Positions 16,493 to 24,409 of a stretch of DNA of 64,000 nt are shown here, in pieces. This stretch comes from Prosthecobacter sp. GTDB taxonomy: Bacteria > Verrucomicrobiota > Verrucomicrobiia > Verrucomicrobiales > Verrucomicrobiaceae. The notes below the pieces were generated by a model. It was not told the DNA's origin. It made no database searches and worked only from the letters and a program-made list of their open reading frames with translations. Location: NCBI GenBank assembly GCA_021733925.1, contig JAIPJY010000036.1, positions 1 to 64,000 on the forward strand, read 5' to 3'. The stretch's first letter is position 1; each line of letters starts with the position of its first letter. A program made the translations under genes and the position numbers.

Positions 16493-17989
16493 ATGACGCA
16501 CTTCTCCTGGCTCGATTACACCATCTTCGGCGGCTACCTCACGGCTTCGGTCACCGTTGGGCTGCTCTCGGCGCGCGGGTCCAGATCTCTCAGCGACTAC
16601 TTTCTCGCGGGTCGTGGCATGGGCAGCATCCTGGTGGGCATGTCGATTCTGGCGGCGTTGTTTTCCGGGATCAGCTTCCTCGCGGGTCCGGCGGATGTGT
16701 ACAAGAATGGATTTGGCTTTGCCTACATCATCCTGGCGTTCTTCATCGCCACACCGTTCACGGCGTTGTACATGCTGCCCCTGTTTTATCAGTCGCGATT
16801 CTTCACCGCCTATCAGTTTCTCGAAGAGCGCTTTTCACTCTCCGTGCGACTCCTTGCATCTGGATTGTTCATCTTTCGCGTCGCGCTCTGGCTGGCCGCC
16901 GCCACCTACGCACCCGCGCTGGCACTGGAAAAAGTGACGGGTATTCCGCTGTGGATCACCATTCTGGCCACGGGCACGCTGACCACTCTTTATACCGCAC
17001 TCGGTGGAATGCGGGCAGTCATCTGGACGGATGTGATGCAACTGATCGTGCTTTTTGGCGGCCAGTTGCTCATCGTCTTTGTAGCCGTGGGCAAGATCCC
17101 CGGCGGGCTCGGCGGCGTCTGGGACACAGCACTGGCGGATGGCCGCATGGACCTCAGCCTCTCTTTCAGCCTGTCAGAGCGCGTCAATCTGGGCTCCGTG
17201 CTGATTGCGGGGGCCTTTCTGCATCTGGTGCAGATGGCGACTGACCAAGTCTCGGTGCAGCGCTACCTCAGCGCGGGCAGTTTGCGGGAGGCGAAGCGCT
17301 CGCTGTGGCTCAAGCTGTGGTTCGTCCTGCCGGTGCTGGTGCTGTTTTATGGCACGGGCCTGGTGCTCTACGCATTCTACAAAACGCATGGCGACCCAAT
17401 GGCTGCGGGCTTGATTGCCAAGGAGGACCAAATTCTGCCCTATTTCGTCGTGACGCAGCTTCCATCCGGACTGCCCGGACTTCTCATCGCAGCGATCTAC
17501 GCGGCCAGCATGTCCACGATTTCCGCCGGGCTGAACTCCCTCGCCTCCGCCACGGTGGTCGATTTCAAGCAGCGCCTCTCAACCTCACCGGAGGGCACGC
17601 AGGCGCAGCAGGTCGGCAGCGCACGCTGGATCACGGTGATTTACGGAGTCATCGTCGTTGCACTGGCCTTTGCGGTGTCGTTCATGCCGGGAAATCTGGT
17701 CGAGTCGGTGAACACCGTCATCGGCCTCATTGGCGGGCCGCTGCTCGGGCTGTTCTTTCTGGGCATGTTCACGCAGCGGGCCACCACGCGCGGGGCGCTG
17801 CTGGGCTGCCTGGTGGGCTTTCTCACGCTGCTGGGGATCTTTATGTATCAAAACGGTGCTTTCACCGCAGAGAAGCCGCCCATGCTCGTCTCCTTCATCT
17901 GGTTCAGCCTGCTGGGCTCGCTGATCACCATGGCCGTCGGCCTGCTCACCTCCGGCCGATCTGCCCCGTCGTCAGCCCGCCATCAATGA
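16493..17989 (+). CDS. sodium:solute symporter family protein
   Basis: 498 aa from ATG 16493. Upstream in-frame codons cross the operator and are not used. About 13 hydrophobic segments begin with WLDYTIFGGYLTASVTVGLL. SSS-family marks are the SLSDYFLAGRGMGSILVGMSILAALFSGISFLAGPADVY region, TALGGMRAVIWTDVMQLIVLFGG in the middle, MATDQVSVQRYLSAGSLREAKRSL, and GLPGLLIAAIYAASMSTISAGLNSLASATVVDF. It resembles the multivitamin/iodide/monocarboxylate branch, whose members move organic acids or sugars with Na+. In this context it probably imports the substrate of the locus. Its 3' end overlaps the convergent SDR gene by 44 bp. Confidence 0.9.
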   Translation: MTHFSWLDYTIFGGYLTASVTVGLLSARGSRSLSDYFLAGRGMGSILVGMSILAALFSGISFLAGPADVYKNGFGFAYIILAFFIATPFTALYMLPLFYQSRFFTAYQFLEERFSLSVRLLASGLFIFRVALWLAAATYAPALALEKVTGIPLWITILATGTLTTLYTALGGMRAVIWTDVMQLIVLFGGQLLIVFVAVGKIPGGLGGVWDTALADGRMDLSLSFSLSERVNLGSVLIAGAFLHLVQMATDQVSVQRYLSAGSLREAKRSLWLKLWFVLPVLVLFYGTGLVLYAFYKTHGDPMAAGLIAKEDQILPYFVVTQLPSGLPGLLIAAIYAASMSTISAGLNSLASATVVDFKQRLSTSPEGTQAQQVGSARWITVIYGVIVVALAFAVSFMPGNLVESVNTVIGLIGGPLLGLFFLGMFTQRATTRGALLGCLVGFLTLLGIFMYQNGAFTAEKPPMLVSFIWFSLLGSLITMAVGLLTSGRSAPSSARHQ

Positions 17990-18707
17990 TGATGGTCTCG
18001 CCGGTGATGTAGCTGGCTGCGCCAGAGCACAGAAACACCGCCGCGCCTGCGACATCTTCAGGATCACCCAGGCGCTGGAGCAGGATTTTCTTCTCATAGT
18101 GCTCCACCATGCCGGGGTCGCTGCCATGGTGAAGTCCCGCCGTGAGCGGTGTCTTGATCAGACCTGGTGCCACGCCGTTCACACGGATGCCATGATCTGC
18201 CAGAGAAACGGCCAGCGACTTCGTCAGCATCACCAGCGCGCCTTTGCTGGCGTCATACGCAGCGGAATCCGCCTCCGCCTGAAAGCCGTTCGTGGAAGAC
18301 GTGATGACGATGCAGCCGCCACGTTTCTCAGCCACGAGACGTTTTGCAAAAGCCTGCGTCGCGAAAAACACGGACGCCATGTTGAGATTCACCGTCTTGT
18401 CCCATCGTTCCCGCGTCATCTCCAGAAACGCCACATCGAAAAAACTGCCTGCATTGCAGATGAGAGTGTCCAGGCCGGGCTCCAGGGCAAAGGCGGCCTC
18501 CACCAGACTCGCGGGCGCAGAGGGGGCGGACAGGTCAAAGGGGACGTAAGCGGCCCAGGCTGGGAAATCCACGGGACGTTCAGTGAGCCCATGGCATACG
18601 ACGCGGGCGCCGGACTCATGGAGACCCTTTGCCAACGCCAATCCAATGCCCTGCGATGATCCTGTCACCAATGCTGCCCGACCTTCAAGAGAGAATGCTT
18701 TCATCAT
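17946..18707 (-). CDS. SDR-family oxidoreductase
   Basis: 253 aa from ATG 18707 (or 18704). TGSSQGIGLALAKGLHESGARV is the cofactor loop, CNAGSFF replaces NNAG, ITSSTNG gives the catalytic Ser, YDASK the Tyr-Lys pair, and the end is YITGETIIIDGGLTTGQI. It is the last gene of the leftward operon that starts at 28209 and overlaps the amidohydrolase gene by 23 bp, which implies translational coupling. Probably oxidises a sugar or sugar-acid intermediate; substrate unknown. Confidence 0.9.
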   Translation of the reverse strand: MMKAFSLEGRAALVTGSSQGIGLALAKGLHESGARVVCHGLTERPVDFPAWAAYVPFDLSAPSAPASLVEAAFALEPGLDTLICNAGSFFDVAFLEMTRERWDKTVNLNMASVFFATQAFAKRLVAEKRGGCIVITSSTNGFQAEADSAAYDASKGALVMLTKSLAVSLADHGIRVNGVAPGLIKTPLTAGLHHGSDPGMVEHYEKKILLQRLGDPEDVAGAAVFLCSGAASYITGETIIIDGGLTTGQIGRR

Positions 18708-19659
18708 GCAGCTTCAAATAATCGCGGATGTTTGCGTTCGCAATGCGATCCACCATTTCTGTTCCGCCGGCCGTCAGCGCCTCCACCTCGGCCTTGTAGG
18801 TGCTGATGAGGCGCACGACCTCTCCGTTGATCTCTGCCGCGTAGCTGTAAAAGGGGGAATCACTGCCCCACATGAACTTTTTCGGATAGGCCGCCGCCAG
18901 ATCGGCGATCACCCGGGCGGGATTGGTGTAATCCGAGTCAAAGCGCCGCTCTTTCGGCGCGACATAGGGCAGCTCCTTCACCACGCCTTCGCAATGGATG
19001 CAGTGCGCGGAGTTGTCGAACCACGTATTTGGCAGCGCCTGCACGCGGTCGAGGCATTCCTTGTCATAGCGGCAGGAGTGCGCAAGGCAGAAGCGCACGT
19101 GCGGATTTTCCTCTGCAATGTCGAGGATGTCGTGTGCCTGGGCCCACAGGTCGCTCTTGGCCACGCTGGAGTGAATCAAAAACGGCACGTCCCACTCTGC
19201 GGCGAGTTCCACGAAGACCTTGCCACGATCCCGCAGGTGCTTGATGTCGGCCTGAAGGATGGTCGTTTGCATCTTGATGCCATGAAAGCGGTATTCGCCC
19301 TGCAGTTTGCGCAATTCCTCCGCCTGCGCCGCCGTGTTGCGCATGGGATCTGCCATCACAAACGGCAGCATGCGCCTCCCTTCCTCCGGAAACAGCTCAT
19401 AGCATTCCTTCATGAGACGGCGGTTTTCAAAGGCATACGGGATGTCCTGCAAACGCCCCTTCTCGTCCTTGATCTCATTTTGCATGAAGACAGTGACATC
19501 CAGCGCCAGATGACTGACGAAGGGGAAGACGATCCAGCGGTCCACCCCGAGTGCGCGGCCTTCGTCGTGCATGGTTACGAGGTGCTGGGCGTAGGGGAAG
19601 TCGCCGTGGAGGTAGAAGAGCAAGTCGGAGCCGACGTGGTTATGACAGTCAATGATCAT
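18685..19659 (-). CDS. amidohydrolase family protein (Amidohydro_2)
   Basis: 324 aa from the ATG giving MIIDCHNHVGSDLL; the 15 codons before it lack family similarity. The HxH metal site is HNHVG at residues 5-9, followed by FHGIKMQ, VPFLIHSSV (metal His), CLAHSCRYD (His), and FMWGSDSPFY, where the Asp is the catalytic/metal residue near the C-terminus. Members are TIM-barrel metal hydrolases, lactonases or decarboxylases. Lactonase activity would fit a sugar-oxidation pathway here. A second amidohydrolase domain is fused to an aminotransferase at 24410-26692. Confidence 0.85.
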   Translation of the reverse strand: MIIDCHNHVGSDLLFYLHGDFPYAQHLVTMHDEGRALGVDRWIVFPFVSHLALDVTVFMQNEIKDEKGRLQDIPYAFENRRLMKECYELFPEEGRRMLPFVMADPMRNTAAQAEELRKLQGEYRFHGIKMQTTILQADIKHLRDRGKVFVELAAEWDVPFLIHSSVAKSDLWAQAHDILDIAEENPHVRFCLAHSCRYDKECLDRVQALPNTWFDNSAHCIHCEGVVKELPYVAPKERRFDSDYTNPARVIADLAAAYPKKFMWGSDSPFYSYAAEINGEVVRLISTYKAEVEALTAGGTEMVDRIANANIRDYLKLHDESILS

Positions 19660-19705
19660 GGTTGTTATGCTTTGAGTTGGAAATACACACGCGGAGCATG
19701 CCATT

Positions 19706-22700
19706 TCATGGATTCACCTGCATCCACTTCACAGACTCCATACCCGAGGCAAGCTCGCGCACATGCACCTCCCAGATTCCTGGTGTTTCGTTTTTGGCAA
19801 GATCCAGTCGCAGGATCAGTTCACCGTTTTCTACGACGTGGTAACCATCGAATTCGGCAGGCGCTCCGTTCGCATCACGAATACTGACAGCCACCGGAAT
19901 AGCCGCTGGCATGGGCTTGCCACCTGAGGTCATGAGATTGATGCGTGCCTCCGCTATATTCCCACAAGTTGCCGTCTCTGGCAGATTGAGCTGCATTTCG
20001 AGCAATGGCGAAGGCGAGAGCAGGAGAACACGTCCTTCTGATGGGCCTAGTTTCAAAGGGATGCTGAGCCCGTTGTCTGCACGTTTTGGCAGCACAAAAG
20101 CGGCATGCGAGAGATCATAAATATTCACCTTGCCCTGCCCAAGATTCAGATTGGCTGTCACGGGAAGTCCCGCCTCCCTCACAAGTCCATGCTGGCCAAC
20201 ATAAGAGCCGGCCGCCCGGCTATCATTGATGACAAACAAGCAGATTGCCTCCCCCGTCTGGCTGGCGTGCAGAATGACATCGGCACTGTCACAACTAACA
20301 AGCGGCTGCCAGCCAAGGTCCTTGCACAACTGGGTGATTCGCTCCGGCAAAAGCTGCGGTGCGACAGGTGCGACAGGCGAGGTGTCTGCTGGTGGGCTCG
20401 CCCGAACATTCGTCTCAACCGGTTCTGACAATAATGCATCTGCCTTGAGTGCCGGGCAGAGGTGCTCGTCAGCAATTATTTTGCCGCCCATTTCCTGCCA
20501 CCTCCTGATTTTTTCAACAATGCTGACGGGCAGTATATCGCAATCCGTCAAGAGCAAAATCTGACGACCATCCAGGCCACCTTCAGCAAGGTATTCTTCA
20601 TACACAATGTCCGTCTGAATGTGGGCATGCTGCAACGCCTGCCACACCTCCAGTGTACGAGATGAACGCCCACGATAAAGTCCGCGACCCGCCATCATTT
20701 GCGATGTAAAGCTCTCCAGCATGGCCACGGGCGAACGCCAAGGCTGGCGTCTGGCAAGCATGGGACCCAGCGGAAACAACAGCCGCTTCGCAACGTCTGA
20801 AAATGCCGCGTAACTCTGCGGGTGTGTGGCGCCAAGAGTGCTTTGCAGCTGATTCTTTCCAGTGCGCAAGGCGAACCCATCAGTAAGAACAAGCCCCTTG
20901 ACAGGTCTTGAGAGCATCATCCAAAGATTCTCTTTCAGAATGGCAGGGGCGACACTGATCCGCTGCAGGGGCGAGATCCGATCCCATTGCATGATTGATT
21001 CCGCAGTCCCCTCAGCGCCCACAGGAGAAGCCAAGGCGCGATCCCAGCTCAATGGCATGATGCCAAAAACACCCAATTCATGCTCATTTGCGGCGCTCAT
21101 GGCGAATTGTTGATCCGCGCATAAGCCAGCCATGAGCGGATCACGCGAATCCATGCTCTCATCGCCGATGTACATCACGGAACTGAAGCTGCCTGCCTTC
21201 GATGGCTGACGCACCGATGGATGGTGCATGATCCAGGTGTCCGCACGATCCTGCTTGCGCCTTTCGTAGGCCCGATGCCAAGCTTCATTAACTGCTTTCC
21301 AGCCATTCCCCTCAGACCAAAACCAGCGATAGTATTTCAGTATCGGATGATCGTCCGGAATCATGCGGTTGGTTGGAAAGCCTGGAAGCTTTTGCCAATC
21401 AACGTCATCGCCCTGGATTTCGGCGGGAATTTCCTGACCACTGAATTTGCGGTATGCCTCCACATCCATCGCACCGAAACCAGGATGTGTTTTGCTCAAT
21501 GAGGACGATCCCAGTAAAACGCCTGACCAAGCGTTGAAGTTTCGGTAGTAAAGCGTGAACATGTTGCCACAGGCAACCATAAAATTGGCTGCTTCAGGAT
21601 GAGCTGCATTGATCTCAGGTGGAGAAAACTCTTTGCCATCACGACCTGCCTTGCGAAATCCCCGGCTCAACATGAGCTGGTCATAATCAAGGGCGGCAAC
21701 GGTCCGAAGTCCGGATTGAAGACCCGCCTCAATTTTTGGCCGCACGGCAAGAGGGCGGGATTTATTAGCCGTGCCTGCATAGGGTGCATCATCATTGCTG
21801 ATGCCGGTCCAATGGGTGCAGGCCAGCGGCTGCAACTGAGGAAGATCAGACTGACTCATGCCATCCATGATCACCGGAAGCATCTGACTGCGTCTGCCGA
21901 CGATTTGAAACTCCTGCGAACGGCTGACACGGCGGCTTCCCTTGCCCATGACCACCTCCAAAGTGTAGGCTCCCAGCTTGAGCGAAGTGTCAGGCCCGAA
22001 CTCATTGATATTGGCTGCTCCAGGAGCCAGATCAGGGAAAATGAAAGATTGCTCAACTCCATCGACAATAAACGTCATGTCAGCTCCAGTTAATGGCTGG
22101 GGACGCAGATTGGTGCAGTTGATCTTCATCGGCAAAGAGCGCTCCATCCGCTCCCAAACATGAGAGACGCTGTTGATCTCCAGCAAAAAAGCCGCGAACC
22201 CACGAACGCCCGAACATATCCTCACCTCGTCGATGACCCCCGGAAAAGCTGCCGCCCCGGCGATGCTGCTGCCCAGGCATAGCGACTGTGCGCCCGGCTG
22301 CAATGCACCACAACGCTCTTCAAAAATTTCACCTGAAGGTTGTGAATCGGCAAAGAAGGCTACCCTGCCAGCTCCATCATAAGTGAAGGCCAGATGCCGC
22401 CAATCGTTGATGGGCAGAAAGACAGGTGCTGAAACAAACTCTTTCACAAACGTACCAAAACCAAGCTTTACAACCATCTGCCTCAGGCCGCGCTCATTCG
22501 CTGGCAGCAAGTTCCAGCAAAAGTCTTCCATCCGTGCCCCTTGTTTGTCTAACAGACAGGCCGTTTGTGTCGGCGGCGTGTCGGTGGCAACCTTCACCCA
22601 CATTTCAGCGGAGAATGCACCCTGCGGTGAATGCCTCGGCAGAGCCACTGCGGATTTGGTGGCAGTGGCGCACTTGAGGCCGCCACCGAAACGCCCATCC

Positions 22701-22921
22701 GGCACCAGATTCGCTCTGTCCGACACCAGCTGTGCTCCATGCCCGGAGGCGTCTGCCAGAGGCAGTTCGTCAAATTTCCAACAGCCCAAGACATGTGTCC
22801 CTGTGGCGTCCAGATTGGCATAACTTTCCTCCCAGGGGTCTTGCAGTGGCGGAGTTCCATTTGCACCACGACAGACCAGCCCCAGAGCCAGAAGATGCAG
22901 AATGGCGGAGCGCAGTCTCAT
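19706..22921 (-). CDS. large secreted LamG-domain protein with glycoside-hydrolase-like central region
   Basis: 1071 aa from ATG 22921, which directly gives a signal peptide (MRLRSAILHLLALGLVCRG). An overlapping GTG at 22948 is an alternative. Residues about 45-260 form a LamG/concanavalin-like domain (GCWKFDELPLADASGHG, EMWVKV, WRHLAFTYDGAGRVAFFAD, GVIDEVRICSG). The central 350-750 region has no family I can name, but AYERRKQDRADTWIMHHPS, YIGDESMDSRDPLMAG and PLSWDRALAS look like a TIM-barrel enzyme. A segment near 800 (RQILLLTDCDILPVSIVEKIRRWQEMGGKIIADE) resembles the Rossmann-like domain of GH42/GHL-type hydrolases. Inferred surface or periplasmic glycan-active protein; catalytic residues not assigned. 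Confidence 0.75.
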   Translation of the reverse strand: MRLRSAILHLLALGLVCRGANGTPPLQDPWEESYANLDATGTHVLGCWKFDELPLADASGHGAQLVSDRANLVPDGRFGGGLKCATATKSAVALPRHSPQGAFSAEMWVKVATDTPPTQTACLLDKQGARMEDFCWNLLPANERGLRQMVVKLGFGTFVKEFVSAPVFLPINDWRHLAFTYDGAGRVAFFADSQPSGEIFEERCGALQPGAQSLCLGSSIAGAAAFPGVIDEVRICSGVRGFAAFLLEINSVSHVWERMERSLPMKINCTNLRPQPLTGADMTFIVDGVEQSFIFPDLAPGAANINEFGPDTSLKLGAYTLEVVMGKGSRRVSRSQEFQIVGRRSQMLPVIMDGMSQSDLPQLQPLACTHWTGISNDDAPYAGTANKSRPLAVRPKIEAGLQSGLRTVAALDYDQLMLSRGFRKAGRDGKEFSPPEINAAHPEAANFMVACGNMFTLYYRNFNAWSGVLLGSSSLSKTHPGFGAMDVEAYRKFSGQEIPAEIQGDDVDWQKLPGFPTNRMIPDDHPILKYYRWFWSEGNGWKAVNEAWHRAYERRKQDRADTWIMHHPSVRQPSKAGSFSSVMYIGDESMDSRDPLMAGLCADQQFAMSAANEHELGVFGIMPLSWDRALASPVGAEGTAESIMQWDRISPLQRISVAPAILKENLWMMLSRPVKGLVLTDGFALRTGKNQLQSTLGATHPQSYAAFSDVAKRLLFPLGPMLARRQPWRSPVAMLESFTSQMMAGRGLYRGRSSRTLEVWQALQHAHIQTDIVYEEYLAEGGLDGRQILLLTDCDILPVSIVEKIRRWQEMGGKIIADEHLCPALKADALLSEPVETNVRASPPADTSPVAPVAPQLLPERITQLCKDLGWQPLVSCDSADVILHASQTGEAICLFVINDSRAAGSYVGQHGLVREAGLPVTANLNLGQGKVNIYDLSHAAFVLPKRADNGLSIPLKLGPSEGRVLLLSPSPLLEMQLNLPETATCGNIAEARINLMTSGGKPMPAAIPVAVSIRDANGAPAEFDGYHVVENGELILRLDLAKNETPGIWEVHVRELASGMESVKWMQVNP

Positions 22922-22944
22922 ACAAGGCGAGGTATATTTCGCTG

Positions 22945-24333
22945 TCACAGAGCCCCAAGGTTGCGTTGTCCTGCCGCAGGAAAATCCTCAATCTTTTGAT
23001 GACGAATGTAACGATGAAGCACTGGCGGCACTCCGGCGGGGAGATCAGACGCAGTTCCTATGCATGGAGACCCTGGAGCAAGGTTGAAATCCTGCCCCTG
23101 CAAAGACACAAAGCCAGGATCCAGCCCCTGTACCGAAGCAGCCATGGTTTGAATTTTCCCCGTGAATTCGTCCACGCTGGGCACCCAGCCTTCCGTGAGC
23201 CAGTTCTTGCCGAGCTTTAGCACCCCCAGCTTGCACATGAGTGACAGGTTTTTTCCTTTTGATGTGACATGCAGGATGTTTCCCTGACACTCGACGGTCT
23301 CCTCGTCCGTGGAGAGGCGAAACAATGCAACAGATCGGGTTCTCGAAGAAATGACCGTGTTGTGGTAGAAGTAGAGCACGCCTTTCCGATACCCGCCGGT
23401 CTTCCCGCTGTCGCCACCGTAATGAACGATCTGGTTGTTTCCATCGCCTTCACGCTCGATGATCACATTTCCAAAGACATGGGTGTGGCGATAGGCAGGC
23501 GAGGCATTTAGCGCCGCGTTGCCAGTGGCATCCACCAGATCAAGCTGCCTGTTGCCACCCTCGATCCAGTTATATGACACCACCAGGCCAGCGGAGCGGT
23601 CCTTGAGATTGTTGCCAGCACAGCCTTCCCGCAGCGGCCCAAAGTGATTGCCCTCGAAGACAATTCCATCGCACTCCGTGTAAGCGTTGTGCTCGGTAAT
23701 GCTGCCGGGATTGCCGTTGTCGTAAATGTGACAGCGCTCCACACGCACATTTTTTGATTGCGGGCTGACCATGAGGCCATTGCTGCTGTCATGCAGAGCG
23801 AGGTTTCGGAGCACCAGATGCTCCACGATCTCCACATTCACACTCGCCGCATCTTTGCTGTAAGCAGTGACGCCGCGCCTGCCTTTGAAGGTGAAGGGAG
23901 CCCTGCCGCCCCGGATGTCCAGATTCTCCAGTACAATGTACCCTGGAACGGATTTACCCGAGGTGTTGGATCCTCCGATCTTCACAACCCCACGTTCCTG
24001 GCCCCAGTAATTCAACTGTGCACGCGTCGTTGCATCCTGGCCGTCGATCACCGGCAACTGTCCCTCCGGTCCGGGGACGCCACTGATTGTTATCGGCTTC
24101 GTTTCGGTGCCACGACAGCTCAAAACCCACTTCTCTTTGTATGGTTGCGACCGCCAGTGAATACGCACCTCATCTCCGGGGACCAGTGCCTCCCAACGCA
24201 CAGATCCGATGTCGCTGCATGCTTGATTGGGACCGACTTCATAGACCGCCGCCTCCAAAACATTTGACGACAACAAGCCTCCTGAAAAAGCGATGAACCG
24301 AAGAAGATGGGAGGTGCAATTCAAAGGACGCAT
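22945..24333 (-). CDS. secreted right-handed parallel beta-helix protein
   Basis: 462 aa from ATG 24333 (RPLNCTSHLLRFIAFSGGLLSSNVLEA as signal; a 20-codon upstream extension is unlikely). The N-terminal segment KWVLSCRGTETKPITISGVPGPEGQLPVIDGQD is the usual opening of beta-helix polysaccharide lyases and epimerases. Rungs follow: YIVLENLDIRGG, HLVLRNLALHDSSNGLMV, NVRVERCHIYDNG, GIVFEGNHFGPL, GLVVSYNWIEGG. The ending DFNLAPGSPCIGTASDLP is a common C-terminal motif of such proteins. Likely binds or cleaves an acidic polysaccharide. Its TGA overlaps the GTG of the next gene at 22945-22948. Confidence 0.85.
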   Translation of the reverse strand: MRPLNCTSHLLRFIAFSGGLLSSNVLEAAVYEVGPNQACSDIGSVRWEALVPGDEVRIHWRSQPYKEKWVLSCRGTETKPITISGVPGPEGQLPVIDGQDATTRAQLNYWGQERGVVKIGGSNTSGKSVPGYIVLENLDIRGGRAPFTFKGRRGVTAYSKDAASVNVEIVEHLVLRNLALHDSSNGLMVSPQSKNVRVERCHIYDNGNPGSITEHNAYTECDGIVFEGNHFGPLREGCAGNNLKDRSAGLVVSYNWIEGGNRQLDLVDATGNAALNASPAYRHTHVFGNVIIEREGDGNNQIVHYGGDSGKTGGYRKGVLYFYHNTVISSRTRSVALFRLSTDEETVECQGNILHVTSKGKNLSLMCKLGVLKLGKNWLTEGWVPSVDEFTGKIQTMAASVQGLDPGFVSLQGQDFNLAPGSPCIGTASDLPAGVPPVLHRYIRHQKIEDFPAAGQRNLGAL

Positions 24334-24409
24334 GATTAAACTCGGGTGTGAATTCCAATTGATTCTCCGGTGCAGCCACTCATTTGCCAGCAAAATCTCC
24401 GTTGGTCAG

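Noticed and set aside
18583-19887. 434-codon plus-strand open frame
   Set aside because: Antisense to the amidohydrolase and SDR genes, whose motifs are clear; no domain in the antisense product.
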